Source of the DNA: Prevotella sp. KH2C16
GTDB taxonomy: Bacteria; Bacteroidota; Bacteroidia; Bacteroidales; Bacteroidaceae
Direction of reading: 5' to 3'
Length of the DNA: 64,000 bases
Assembly (NCBI RefSeq): GCF_900113305.1
Contig: NZ_FOOW01000001.1
Location: 62,001 to 126,000 of the forward strand
A model generated the notes under the pieces. That model worked only from the letters and a program-made list of their open reading frames with translations, searched no databases and had not been told where the DNA came from. The translations under genes and the position numbers were made by a program. This document shows, in pieces, positions 25,888 to 35,036 of this stretch. The stretch's first letter is position 1. Each line of letters starts with the position of its first letter.

Positions 25888-27960
25888 TTAATAACCAGGA
25901 TTCTGCGGATACTCCGCACCAGAGTTGGAGTTGATTACCTGTCCAGGGATAGGATACTGGTACATCCATGGCTTCATACCCGTAACATAGCGGACCACAT
26001 TAGGCGTGCTGCCTACCTGACCCTCTACATGACCACTTCTATCCTCTGTGATACCCAGCTGGTTGATGAGGTCGGCATTGGCATTGGTATAGCTGATACC
26101 ATACTTGCGTGTGCGCTCATACAAGGTATTGCTCTTCAGAGGATCCTGTACAGGATACTTGGAAGTAACATAGCTGCCGCAGTTAGGATTGCAAGACAGA
26201 CGGTTCAGAGTAACGAAACGCATCTCCTCACCCAGCAACTCACGAGTACGCTCGTCGAGGATGTAGTCGATATCAATATCGCTGGCAGAGCAATGAGGTG
26301 CACCTACACGGTCGCGCAATGTATTGATGTCCTGGGCAGCCTTGGCCTTATCACCCTTCGCCAGATAAGCCTCCGCACGGAGCAGATAGGTCTCGGCTAC
26401 ACGGGCAAGATAAAGCTCGCAAGCATACTCCTGAGTGTTTCCATGGGGATGCTGGTCTTCTGATATTTTCCAGAGACGAGGCTGCAGAACGGTCAGAGTG
26501 TCCCCGCCGAGCACCTTCAGTCCAGGCTCGTTAGGATTATCCTTCTCACGCTGCAGGATGACTTTGTAGAGATCGCGGATGCCTTTGCCACTCGGAGCAT
26601 ACCAGTTGCGTTGCATCATGGCCTCTGAACCACGGAAGTCCTTGATGTTCTTGTATTCGTCAGAACCACGAGGAATGCCCCAGATATCCCAGATAGTGTG
26701 CTCAGAGAGCATCCAAGAGTTAGCTACATAGCCATAGCCACCCCCAAGAGAGTCTTTCTGAGTTGTGGTCATACGATAGCGGTTAGCGACGGCGGGATCG
26801 GTAATACCGTCTTGTGAAGCCAAGCGATTAGAGCCTACCACGCCGGCAGGATAGCAGGCACCGTCGGCAGTCCACTTGTAAACCTTCTCACCTGACTTCA
26901 AAGTATATGTACCGGCATTATCACGACACATAGCGTTAGGATTCCACTGAGATTCCCAGCCATTGTAGCCACGAACACGCCACCATGCCATACCGGAACC
27001 ACCAGTATCATAAGTACCATAGTTGAACTGGGCTGTCCAGAGAGCTTCCTTATTGCCGTTCACGCCGTAGTCTTGATTGGTATTGCCATTCTTGTCTCCA
27101 CGGAACAAATCCCAGTAGGCGTTCACCTTGTGGCCATAGCGGTCGGTAGCCTGAGTGGCACGGACGCCGAAGCGATTGGTCATCAACTCCACATCACCAT
27201 CCTGCTTTCCGATTACGCGAGAAGCAGCGGCAATAGCACCGTCGAAATCACCCAAGGCAAGGTCTACCTCAGCCAGGAAGTGGTCGGCAGCAGCACGAGC
27301 CGGGCAACCTATCATACGCGGAGTCTTAGGCATGTGCTCGGCAGCATAGGTAAGGTCTTCCTTCACGAATTCCCAAACCTCCTGGCGCTCACTTACCGTA
27401 TAACCAGTCTCAATCGTAGTGGTGTGGTGTCTCAGAATAGGCACTCTTCCGAACATAGCAGCCAGGTTGCGATAGCACCAGGCACGCATGAAGCGAGCCT
27501 CACCCATCAGTTCTTCCTTCTTGGTATCGCTGGTGTAAGTGATGTTTGGACGCTCGTCAATCATGTCAATCACGGTGTTAGCATAGTTGATGATGTTGAA
27601 AAGACCATCAAACCAGTGGCGGCCGTTACCGTTATCAACGGCACCGAAAGAGGCAGGATTGTTCCAGAAGTTGTTGGCTCCGGTAGAGCCAAACTGGTCG
27701 AGACCCGGACCGTGCAGAATGTAGTTATGGTTTCCGTTAGGTCCATACATGAGATACTGAATACCGCCGTTGGCACTTGACGAGCCAGACTTATAGCAGG
27801 CATTCAGACCCATCTCTATCTCATTCTGAGTGTTATAAAGAGTTTTGCTGTCAAGGCCATAGGAATGCTCTTCCAAGAAGTCATCGTCGCTCTGGCAGCC
27901 AGCAAGTCCCAGTGCCAAAGTTCCTACTGCAAAACTTAACAATATTTTATTGAATTTCAT
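25888..27960 (-). CDS. SusD/RagB-family outer-membrane nutrient-binding lipoprotein
   Basis: SusD-type lipoproteins sit on the cell surface as a lid on the SusC barrel and bind the glycan or peptide substrate. The 690-residue protein begins with a lipoprotein signal (LALGLAGC, cysteine about residue 22). The TPR-like helical region is seen in LMGEARFMRAWCYRNLAAMFG, and the C-terminal half holds YLARVAETYLLRAEAYLAKGD and ILDERTRELLGEEMRF, the standard SusD end motifs. It is longer than the usual 500-600 residues. The start at 27960 is favoured because an AAAGGA sequence is better spaced from it than from the ATG two codons upstream. It follows susC after 18 bp. No enzyme gene accompanies the pair, so its ligand is unknown. 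Confidence 0.93.
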   Translation of the reverse strand: MKFNKILLSFAVGTLALGLAGCQSDDDFLEEHSYGLDSKTLYNTQNEIEMGLNACYKSGSSSANGGIQYLMYGPNGNHNYILHGPGLDQFGSTGANNFWNNPASFGAVDNGNGRHWFDGLFNIINYANTVIDMIDERPNITYTSDTKKEELMGEARFMRAWCYRNLAAMFGRVPILRHHTTTIETGYTVSERQEVWEFVKEDLTYAAEHMPKTPRMIGCPARAAADHFLAEVDLALGDFDGAIAAASRVIGKQDGDVELMTNRFGVRATQATDRYGHKVNAYWDLFRGDKNGNTNQDYGVNGNKEALWTAQFNYGTYDTGGSGMAWWRVRGYNGWESQWNPNAMCRDNAGTYTLKSGEKVYKWTADGACYPAGVVGSNRLASQDGITDPAVANRYRMTTTQKDSLGGGYGYVANSWMLSEHTIWDIWGIPRGSDEYKNIKDFRGSEAMMQRNWYAPSGKGIRDLYKVILQREKDNPNEPGLKVLGGDTLTVLQPRLWKISEDQHPHGNTQEYACELYLARVAETYLLRAEAYLAKGDKAKAAQDINTLRDRVGAPHCSASDIDIDYILDERTRELLGEEMRFVTLNRLSCNPNCGSYVTSKYPVQDPLKSNTLYERTRKYGISYTNANADLINQLGITEDRSGHVEGQVGSTPNVVRYVTGMKPWMYQYPIPGQVINSNSGAEYPQNPGY

Positions 27961-27978
27961 ATGCATTTCCTTTCTTGA

Positions 27979-30900
27979 TTAGAATGTGAAGTTAAGACCG
28001 AAAGTAATGGTGCGGTAAGTACCGATAGAGCCATAGCGCCCAGATGAAACTCCGGCTGCGATCGTTCCGCCATCCTCCGGATCAAGCCCTCTCCAGCTGG
28101 TAATGGTGAACAGGTCGGTGCCTGCAATATAAGCACGCAGACCCTGCAGACCCAGAGGAGCAATGAGCTTCTTGTCGAAGTTGTAAGAGAACACGAGGTC
28201 TTTGAGCTTCAGGAAGCCGCGACCCTGCCAGTACAGGTAGCCCAGATTGTTTTCATATCCGAATCTCGGATAGATATCGGTGTGGTTTTCTGTTGTCCAA
28301 GGATTCACCTCGTCGAGCTGTGCCCCACTGCCACCGAGCGCATAAGCATTCGGGTTGAGACCCAGGAAGTGAGTATCAGAACTTGGCATCCAGCGGAAGT
28401 TGAAGTACAGGCTGAAGTTCTTATAAGATAAGGTATTACCAAAGTTCAGGGTAAACAACGGATCGGTGTCGCCAATCACATGCTTATCTTCACTATCAAT
28501 CTTGCCGTTATGATTTGAGTCCTCAAACTTCAGATCACCTGGCTTGGCTGTCGGCATGATTACCGTGCCGTCAGCACTCTTATAGTTATCAATCTCTTCC
28601 TTGCTCTGGAAGATACCGAGCTTCTTATAGTCGTAGGCCGCATTGATAGAGCTTCCCTTTACGAGTGCATAGTAACTGTCTGGACCGTAAGCCTCATAGT
28701 TGGCCACATCCTTACCATTCTCATCGCCCTTATAGTCTTTTCCGTAAAGTGTCATCACCTTATTGCGGGAGAGATTGAAAACAACCTGAGATTCCCAACG
28801 GAATTGATCGTTGCCGTCGCCGTCGATGTTTACAGAGTTCAAGGTAATCTCAATACCCTTGTTCGCAACCTTACCGAGGTTGGTCCAGGCAGTCTGGAAT
28901 CCAGAAGGATAAGGAATGGAACGGGGCATCAGCATGTTGGTGGTGCGCCCCGTATAGAGGTCAATGGTACCGCTCAGGCGATTCTTCAGCACAGCAAAGT
29001 CAAGACCGAGGTTATACTTGGTAATGGTTGCCCACTGCAGGTCTGGGTTACCTACTGATGTCGGATAGTAAACGAGCTGAGAATCATTGCCCAACCATGT
29101 GTAGCCAGTAGTTACACCGGCGATGGTCTGATAAGCGTTTACGGAACGGCTACCGTTCTGTCCCCAGGAGAGGCGCAGCTTCAGATAGTCGAGCCAGCTG
29201 ACATTGTCCTTGATGAAACTCTCATTCGAGAGAACCCATGCTCCACTCACTCCGTAGAAGTTACCCCACTTCTTGTTGTCGCCAAATGCCGAGTAACCAT
29301 CCCGACGGAAGTTGAAAGTCAGATAGTAGGTGCTTGCATAGTTGTAGTTCAAGCGGGCCAGATAGGCGATTGACTGAGTACGAGTCCTTCCGCGTTGGAT
29401 GGTCTTGGTGTTAGCAGCATCAGCGCCATAGAAGCCCAGAGATGTGGTACCTGTGAAGTCGCTGTAGCTGAATTTCAGAGCATCGTTGTTGTAAGCCTCA
29501 CGGGTGTAGCCCAGGGTTGCATCCACATGATGCTTGCCGAAGTCCTGGTAGTAGCTCAGGATGTTATCCACATTCCAAGTATAAGAGTGCCCGGTCTCAG
29601 AGTGTCCCTGAGCCTGATTGTTATACTGTGAAGGGTTATCCATGTCGCTCGTACTATTGGTATCTACGAAATACTCCGGCCGGCCAAACCAGTCGCTGGC
29701 ACTATAGTTGCGACGAGCGTTCAAGTTGAAACGATAAGACAGCCCGGGGAGGAACGGAAAGTCAACCTGCGTGTAGAACACGCCGTTGATATTCTGATTG
29801 TTACCCTGCTTGTCTGTCCACAGGAAAGAATGTTCTATATCAGTACCCCAGTAAGGACTCACATAAGAATTACCTGCACCCGCAGGATCTCTCTGATACC
29901 AACTGCTATACTGATCATTAATCACATTGCCTTCGGCATCCGTGCGATGCAACTTCACATAAGACAGAGGAGATGTCCATGTGGCCAGGTTCATGCTGGC
30001 GGGAACGCCCCAATTCCGTGCGCTGAGGTAATTACCCTTCAGACCCATACGCAACCAAGAGTTGAGCGTAACATCAATCTTGGAGAGAATGTTGAACTTC
30101 TCATAGTCATCTCCACGCTGCACGCCCTTCGTGCGAGTATAGTCAGCCGACAGGTAATAGTGCACATACTTGGAACCTCCGCTCACATTGATGTCATATT
30201 TCTGGCCCAGACCCGTGCGTGTCATCTCGTCAATCCAGTCTGTCCAAGTGCCGTCCTTCCAAGCCTCCTGCTCCACGGCTGTAAGCATGCTGCTGAGGAT
30301 GGTACCATTGGCAGGATCGAAGTCAAGGTCGGCCACGGTCTGGTTACCGGTAGCCTTGGCAAAGTTGAAGCGATTGCGCAGTAACTTCACCTTGTCGTTT
30401 ACCATGTCAGGCTTTGTCGACCAGTCAGAGAAACTCCACTGCGTGTTGAATCTCACGACAGGCTTCTCTGTTCCGCCGCGCTTGGTGGTGATGATAATCA
30501 CACCATTGGCAGCACGGGAACCGTAGATGGCAGCCGAAGAGGCATCTTTCAGCACATCGATGGTCTCGATATCGCTGGTGTTGATTTCATTGATGGATCC
30601 GGAGAAAATCACTCCGTCCACAACGAGCAGCGGCTGGTTAACGCCCTGAACGCTCAAGCGCTTATCTGTAGGGATAGAGTTCATGCCACGGATGTTCATC
30701 GTTGCCATGTTATCACCGGCCGCGCTGTTGGTAGGGCGATAGGTGATACCGGCCACCTGGCTTGACAGCGCGGTCATGGCATTGGGGTTAGGCAGGTTGG
30801 CAATGGTGCTGTTGGCAAAGCGAACACTCGAGATGGCGCCCGAGACATCCTTTCTCTTGGCAGTGCCATAGCCCACTACGACGACCTCTTCCAGTCCTTC

Positions 30901-31284
30901 GGTGTCTTCCTCAAGGTTGACAGAGACACTACCGCTGCCCGCAGCCACATCCTGTGATTTGTAGCCCACATAGCTCACGGAAATCTTGGATCCCTCACCA
31001 ATCTGCAATGTAAACTTTCCGTCAATGTCGGTAATGGTGCCGTTCGAGGGATGCCCCTTCTCCACCACCGTAGCTCCCATTACGGGCTGACCTGTCTCGT
31101 CGAGGACCGTGCCCGTAACTGTCTTCTTTGCCTGCTGCTGTAGGGCAACAGTTTTCTCATTAGCGTAGCTTCCCGCTGCCGACACACATACTGGAGCCAG
31201 CAGGAACAAAGAGGCGGCAAACAGATACTTCCACTGTCTCCTCTCCGGCAAACCGAATGAACGACTCTTCAAATTCTCATCCAT
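27979..31284 (-). CDS. SusC/RagA-family TonB-linked outer-membrane transporter
   Basis: The 1,101-residue protein is a TonB-dependent SusC-type transporter. It has a signal region (about residues 20-37), a CarboxypepD_reg-like Ig domain (from KKTVTGTVLDETGQPVMGA to about residue 125), the LEEVVVVGYGTAKRKDVSG TonB-box/plug entry near 130-145, the plug domain, and a beta-barrel ending in TFGLNFTF. It has no STN domain, so it probably does not signal to a FecR-sigma pair. A consensus promoter lies about 235 bp upstream, giving a long leader. It forms a two-gene operon with the SusD gene ended by a strong terminator. Confidence 0.95.
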   Translation of the reverse strand: MDENLKSRSFGLPERRQWKYLFAASLFLLAPVCVSAAGSYANEKTVALQQQAKKTVTGTVLDETGQPVMGATVVEKGHPSNGTITDIDGKFTLQIGEGSKISVSYVGYKSQDVAAGSGSVSVNLEEDTEGLEEVVVVGYGTAKRKDVSGAISSVRFANSTIANLPNPNAMTALSSQVAGITYRPTNSAAGDNMATMNIRGMNSIPTDKRLSVQGVNQPLLVVDGVIFSGSINEINTSDIETIDVLKDASSAAIYGSRAANGVIIITTKRGGTEKPVVRFNTQWSFSDWSTKPDMVNDKVKLLRNRFNFAKATGNQTVADLDFDPANGTILSSMLTAVEQEAWKDGTWTDWIDEMTRTGLGQKYDINVSGGSKYVHYYLSADYTRTKGVQRGDDYEKFNILSKIDVTLNSWLRMGLKGNYLSARNWGVPASMNLATWTSPLSYVKLHRTDAEGNVINDQYSSWYQRDPAGAGNSYVSPYWGTDIEHSFLWTDKQGNNQNINGVFYTQVDFPFLPGLSYRFNLNARRNYSASDWFGRPEYFVDTNSTSDMDNPSQYNNQAQGHSETGHSYTWNVDNILSYYQDFGKHHVDATLGYTREAYNNDALKFSYSDFTGTTSLGFYGADAANTKTIQRGRTRTQSIAYLARLNYNYASTYYLTFNFRRDGYSAFGDNKKWGNFYGVSGAWVLSNESFIKDNVSWLDYLKLRLSWGQNGSRSVNAYQTIAGVTTGYTWLGNDSQLVYYPTSVGNPDLQWATITKYNLGLDFAVLKNRLSGTIDLYTGRTTNMLMPRSIPYPSGFQTAWTNLGKVANKGIEITLNSVNIDGDGNDQFRWESQVVFNLSRNKVMTLYGKDYKGDENGKDVANYEAYGPDSYYALVKGSSINAAYDYKKLGIFQSKEEIDNYKSADGTVIMPTAKPGDLKFEDSNHNGKIDSEDKHVIGDTDPLFTLNFGNTLSYKNFSLYFNFRWMPSSDTHFLGLNPNAYALGGSGAQLDEVNPWTTENHTDIYPRFGYENNLGYLYWQGRGFLKLKDLVFSYNFDKKLIAPLGLQGLRAYIAGTDLFTITSWRGLDPEDGGTIAAGVSSGRYGSIGTYRTITFGLNFTF

Positions 31285-31333
31285 AAATTATTATTTTAGG
31301 TTAAACTTATATATTGATTTCTTGATATCATTT

Positions 31334-31355
31334 CCACAACAGCATGCTGCCGTGG
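31334..31355 (-). other. Hairpin in the long leader of the first SusC gene
   Basis: The 22 bases here are self-complementary along their whole length, with two G-U pairs in RNA and CAGCATGCTG at the centre. On the minus strand it lies about 50 nt before the susC start, inside the predicted 5' leader. It could affect translation or mRNA decay; no known riboswitch is recognised. Confidence 0.5.
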
Positions 31356-31518
31356 AATTGGTTTTTAATGGATTGCTTCTGCTTTCTATGTTCTCCTTAT
31401 ATTTATATATATTAAGACTCCGTTTATTATTCCGATGGTATTTTCCGACAGGGACTTACTGTATATTTATCATGGCATCACTCTGCGAACCACTCCCTCC
31501 CCCTCTTAAATCGCAATG

Positions 31519-31549
31519 CAAATATACTGAATATTTTGTTTTTTACAAA
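31519..31549 (-). promoter_or_regulatory. Predicted promoter of the first SusC/SusD operon
   Basis: The minus strand reads TTTG, exactly 19 bases, then TATATTTG, a full Bacteroidetes -33/-7 match. The predicted transcript start near 31512 leaves a leader of about 228 nt before the susC ATG, unusually long and containing at least one hairpin. Confidence 0.7.
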
Positions 31550-31597
31550 GATTTTATTCTTTTTTTAATTTAGGCTCCTTAAAAAGAGGTTAAAATA

Positions 31598-31718
31598 TGC
31601 GCAACTTATTGCGCAGCCTGTAATTTTCCCAGACAATTGCACTTAATACCGTAATTGCGGCAAACGGCAATCAAGGAATGCCCGGGCAAGGAAGAGTTCC
31701 GGCCGACGCCGGCCGGAA
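31598..31718 (+). other. Non-coding region with two perfect hairpins upstream of the DEAD-box gene
   Basis: TGCGCAA-CTTA-TTGCGCA (31598-31615) and TTCCGGCC...GGCCGGAA (31697-31718) are clean hairpins in the 290 bp between the SusC promoter and the DEAD-box promoter. A weaker TGGAAG/CTTCCA hairpin follows near 31725-31743. No open frame is convincing. They could be terminators without U-tracts, or parts of a small RNA. Confidence 0.45.
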
Positions 31719-31841
31719 CAATACTGGAAGACAAGGCCTTCCATCAAAGGCCATCCTGCATATAAGTCTTTTGTTTTAAGTATTTTACACATAAAATGTT
31801 AAAATAATGGCACAAATTCGTCTTTTCTCATGAATAATGAT

Positions 31842-31849
31842 TACCTTTG
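31842..31849 (+). promoter_or_regulatory. Predicted -7 box for the DEAD-box helicase gene
   Basis: TACCTTTG matches TAnnTTTG. It lies inside the first codons of the longest open frame, which argues that translation starts downstream at the TTG codon at 31875. The -33 region is T-rich but inexact. Confidence 0.5.
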
Positions 31850-31874
31850 CACCCGTTTTATAAAACATTCTATA

Positions 31875-33731
31875 TTGAAGACATTTGAAGAATTAGGCGT
31901 TAACGAAGATATTCGCCGCGCCATCACGGAACTGGGATTCGAGCATCCCATGCCCGTTCAAGAAGAAGTAATCCCCTATTTACTTGGTAATGGAAACGAT
32001 GTAATCGCCCTGGCACAGACCGGAACCGGCAAGACAGCCGCCTTCGGAATTCCCCTTTTGCAGAAGATTGATCCTGATAAAAAGGAGACACAGGCCCTGA
32101 TTCTCAGCCCTACCCGTGAGCTATGCCTGCAGATTGCCGACGACCTGACTGACTTTTCCAAGTACATGAAGGGCGTGCATATCGTGGCCGTGTATGGCGG
32201 AGCTTCCATCGAGACCCAGATTCGCACCCTTCGCCACGGCGTGGAGATCATCGTGGCGACGCCCGGGCGACTGATAGACCTGATGAAGCGCGGCGTGGCC
32301 AAGCTCGACCATGTGAACAATGTGGTGCTCGATGAGGCCGACGAGATGCTGAACATGGGCTTCCAGGAGAGCATCAACACCATCCTGGAGAATGTTCCGG
32401 ACGACCGCAACACCCTGCTCTTCTCGGCAACGATGAGCCGCGACATCGAGAAAATCGCCAAGTCCTACCTCCACGACTATAAGGAAATCGTGGTCGGCTC
32501 AAGGAATGAGGGTGCCGAGAATGTGAACCATATCTATTATATGGTGCACTCCAAGGACAAGTATCTCGCCCTGAAGCGCATCGTGGACTTCCATCCGCGC
32601 ATCTTCGCCATCATCTTCTGCCGCACGAAGATAGAGACTCAGGAGATTGCCGACAAGCTCATCAAGGACGGCTACAATGCCGAAGCCCTGCACGGCGACC
32701 TGAGCCAGCAGCAGCGCGACCTCACCATGCAGAAGTTCCGCCAGCACACCGTACAGCTGCTCGTGGCCACCGATGTGGCTGCCCGCGGACTGGATGTAGA
32801 CGACCTGACGCATGTCATCAACTACGGACTGCCCGACGACATCGAGAACTATACCCACCGCAGCGGCCGAACAGGGCGCGCGGGCAAGAAGGGAACCTCC
32901 ATCTCCATCATCCACACGAGGGAGAAGTCGAAGGTTCGCGCCATCGAGAAGGAGATAGGCAAAGAGTTTGTAGACGGAACGCTTCCTGCTCCGGAGGAGA
33001 TTTGCAAGAAACAGCTCTACAAAGTGATGGACGACATCATGAAGACAGATGTCGAGGAAGATCTCATCGCGCCGTATATGGAGGAAATCAACCGCCAGTT
33101 CGAATACATCGACAAAGAGGACATCATCAAGAAGATGGTTACCGTAACCTTCGGCCGGTTCCTCAACTACTATAAGAATGCCCCTGAAATCGTGAAGCCC
33201 ACCTCCTCACGCGGCGACAATAAAGGCGGCCGCGGCGAGCGCAAGGGCCAGGGCAGAGGTCCCCGCAGGGCCGAGTCCGGCTATCAGCGCCTCTTCATCA
33301 ACCTCGGCAAGGCCGACGGATTCTATCCCGGAGAGATCATGCAGTTCCTCAACAAGAACATGCACGGCCATCAAGAGGTGGGGCACATCGACCTGCTGAG
33401 CAAGTTCTCTTATATCGAAGTTCCCCAGGAGGATGCCCGCAAGGTGATGAAAGCCCTCAACGGAGCCTTCTACAAGGGTCGCGAGGTGCGCTGCAACGAC
33501 GCCGATGACACGGGGCACGGCCGATCGTCGAGAGGCGGAGGCCGCAGCGACAGAGGCTCCTCACGAGGCCGCAAGTCGCGTGATTATGGCCGTCAGGCTC
33601 GTCCCGAGCGGGTCAGCCAGAAGGAAGACTGGCGCGACCTGATGGGCGAAGCTCCCTTTAAGTTCAAGGGCGAGGATCCAGACTTCAGCGAAGAGGGATG
33701 GGCACGACGCCGTCCGAAGAAGAAGAAATAA
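31875..33731 (+). CDS. DEAD-box ATP-dependent RNA helicase with DbpA-type C-terminal domain
   Basis: The 618-residue protein unwinds structured RNA, probably in ribosome assembly or cold adaptation. In order it has the Q motif (FEHPMPVQEE), Walker A (AQTGTGKTAAFG), PTRELCLQ, VLDEADEM, LFSATMSRD, and the second RecA domain with ARGLDVDDLTHVINYGLP and HRSGRTGRAGKKG. A DbpA/CsdA-type RNA-binding fold (about residues 475-555) follows, then an RG-rich basic tail. I place the start at TTG 31875, giving (M)KTFEELGVNEDIRR, which is where relatives begin. The ATG at 31830 would require translation from upstream of the -7 box. A strong terminator follows the stop. Confidence 0.93.
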   Translation: MKTFEELGVNEDIRRAITELGFEHPMPVQEEVIPYLLGNGNDVIALAQTGTGKTAAFGIPLLQKIDPDKKETQALILSPTRELCLQIADDLTDFSKYMKGVHIVAVYGGASIETQIRTLRHGVEIIVATPGRLIDLMKRGVAKLDHVNNVVLDEADEMLNMGFQESINTILENVPDDRNTLLFSATMSRDIEKIAKSYLHDYKEIVVGSRNEGAENVNHIYYMVHSKDKYLALKRIVDFHPRIFAIIFCRTKIETQEIADKLIKDGYNAEALHGDLSQQQRDLTMQKFRQHTVQLLVATDVAARGLDVDDLTHVINYGLPDDIENYTHRSGRTGRAGKKGTSISIIHTREKSKVRAIEKEIGKEFVDGTLPAPEEICKKQLYKVMDDIMKTDVEEDLIAPYMEEINRQFEYIDKEDIIKKMVTVTFGRFLNYYKNAPEIVKPTSSRGDNKGGRGERKGQGRGPRRAESGYQRLFINLGKADGFYPGEIMQFLNKNMHGHQEVGHIDLLSKFSYIEVPQEDARKVMKALNGAFYKGREVRCNDADDTGHGRSSRGGGRSDRGSSRGRKSRDYGRQARPERVSQKEDWRDLMGEAPFKFKGEDPDFSEEGWARRRPKKKK

Positions 33732-33788
33732 GCCCGCTGCGGTCGGCTTTCCCTTCCGGGAAGCTCATCGCAACCGCCATTCAACATC

Positions 33789-33830
33789 AATCCCCATGCA
33801 AGTCGCTATGACATTTGCATGGGGATTTTG
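33789..33830 (+). terminator. Intrinsic terminator after the DEAD-box gene
   Basis: AATCCCCATGCAA pairs with TTGCATGGGGATT around a 13-14-nt loop and is followed by TTGCTTT. It lies about 58 nt past the stop and also faces the convergent gene ending at 33866. Confidence 0.85.
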
Positions 33831-33865
33831 CTTTGCCTACGGCCAGAGCCGGGGCGGGAAATCGC

Positions 33866-34735
33866 TCAATAGCCCGGCGGAAGGATGATCGGGCCGCGGC
33901 TACGCTTGCCGTAGACGGCCTTCTCCACCACCGTGCGGACGAGTCCTCCCAAGGGGAGCTCGACCTTTACCTTCCTCGAGATATTGAATTTAGGCGTGAG
34001 GATGGGGCTTGTAATCCACCTGCGCCCGAAAGCGTCGTAGTAACGCTCTGCCCCGACATCGACGCCGAAGCCCTGCCCGATCCATGTCAGGTAACCTCCA
34101 TAGCGGGAGGTTGCCACGAAGGGGAAGGCTGCCATCGAGAAATAAGGCTGCGCGTTGTAATACTGTCCGAAGAGCGTGGCGCTCAGGCGGTCGGTAAGTT
34201 GATAGGACAACTGCCCCTGCACGCCATACTGCGTGGCCACATGGAGGGCACGATAGCGGGCTGCCGTGGCACCCATGCGCAGGTGCAGGGCACCGAAACT
34301 GCGGCCGAAGCCCACCGAAGCCGACTGCACGGTGAGCAGGCCCGGATATTCCCGCCAACCGCTCGCGCCGTAGAAATCGAATCCCCGGGCATGGGCAATC
34401 TCGCCTGTCTGCGAAAAATCGTAGCTGCCCGGAGGCACCGCATAAGGCAGAACCGGCATGCCAAATGGAGCTAAGGACAGCGCCTGCTCGTCTTTCCAAG
34501 CGTGCTGAAGCCTCCTGTGGGCGGCCGTATCTGCCATGGCCGGCAGCCCCTTGACAGACAACTCCAGAGGCTTTTCCCACGGTTTTGCCTCCGGCAACGG
34601 TCTTGGAAGTGGCAATGCCGACGCCGGCTGCTCACCGTTCATCTTCGGCGAGCCCACCTCTTCAGGCTTCACTTCCTGTGCCAAGGCTGCCTGAACCAGG
34701 CATGCCAACAGTAAAAACACGCTCAATCTCCTCAT
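33866..34735 (-). CDS. Secreted or outer-membrane protein of unknown function
   Basis: The 289-residue protein starts MRRLSVFLLLACLVQAALAQ, a clear Sec signal peptide with cleavage near residue 20. A proline-rich linker follows, then a region rich in aromatic-glycine strands (SVGFGRSFGALHLRMGA, YGVQGQLSYQLTDRLSATLFG, YGGYLTWIGQGFGVDVGA), which suggests a small outer-membrane beta-barrel. The C-terminus (KVKVELPLGGLVRTVVEKA) is not a typical barrel end. I do not recognise the family. A longer start at 34777 would add 14 residues before the signal. A consensus promoter lies about 190 bp upstream, and palindromic element D sits inside the resulting leader. It is divergent from the FecR gene. Confidence 0.8.
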   Translation of the reverse strand: MRRLSVFLLLACLVQAALAQEVKPEEVGSPKMNGEQPASALPLPRPLPEAKPWEKPLELSVKGLPAMADTAAHRRLQHAWKDEQALSLAPFGMPVLPYAVPPGSYDFSQTGEIAHARGFDFYGASGWREYPGLLTVQSASVGFGRSFGALHLRMGATAARYRALHVATQYGVQGQLSYQLTDRLSATLFGQYYNAQPYFSMAAFPFVATSRYGGYLTWIGQGFGVDVGAERYYDAFGRRWITSPILTPKFNISRKVKVELPLGGLVRTVVEKAVYGKRSRGPIILPPGY

Positions 34736-34800
34736 TATCTGGTGTATTTTAAACATCTTACTACTACGGGAATTCACCCTCCTTGCGGCTTATCGCCGGA

Positions 34801-34861
34801 TTACACGCCGTGTGTAAGGTCGTTACAAGCCCTTTGTAAGGCCGTTACAAGCGGCGTGTAA
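34801..34861 (+). repeat. Three-unit 22-bp palindromic element, TTACA/TGTAA family
   Basis: Three 17-bp units start exactly 22 bp apart (34801, 34823, 34845), each opening with TTACA and closing with TGTAA, with 5-bp spacers GGTCG and GGCCG. Unit 1 is TTACAC-GCCGT-GTGTAA and unit 2 is TTACAA-GCCCT-TTGTAA. The first ten bases TTACACGCCG are the exact inverted repeat of the last ten. Unlike the other three elements it lies in a predicted 5' leader, 65 nt before the secreted-protein start. Confidence 0.9.
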
Positions 34862-34927
34862 CATTCCCGGAAACCGAGGAGCGGATACACGGCTGCGACT
34901 CGCCCGCCCCCGGCTCGCCCCTTGCCG

Positions 34928-34958
34928 CAAATATACGAAAAGTTTCCGGAAGTCCAAA
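34928..34958 (-). promoter_or_regulatory. Predicted promoter of the secreted-protein gene
   Basis: The minus strand reads TTTG, 19 bases, then TATATTTG, the same full match as at the first SusC promoter. The start near 34921 gives a leader of about 185 nt that contains palindromic element D. Confidence 0.68.
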
Positions 34959-35036
34959 CAAGGTCGGACAAAAAAATGAGAGGTCGCTTGGCGGATTTGC
35001 CTTCATGGCGTGTTTTACTTATAAAAGCGCATGCAA

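Noticed and set aside
20357..34861. CRISPR-like arrays at the 22-bp periodic elements
   Set aside because: Only three units each, spacers of about 5 bp rather than about 30, units are palindromes, and no cas genes are present.
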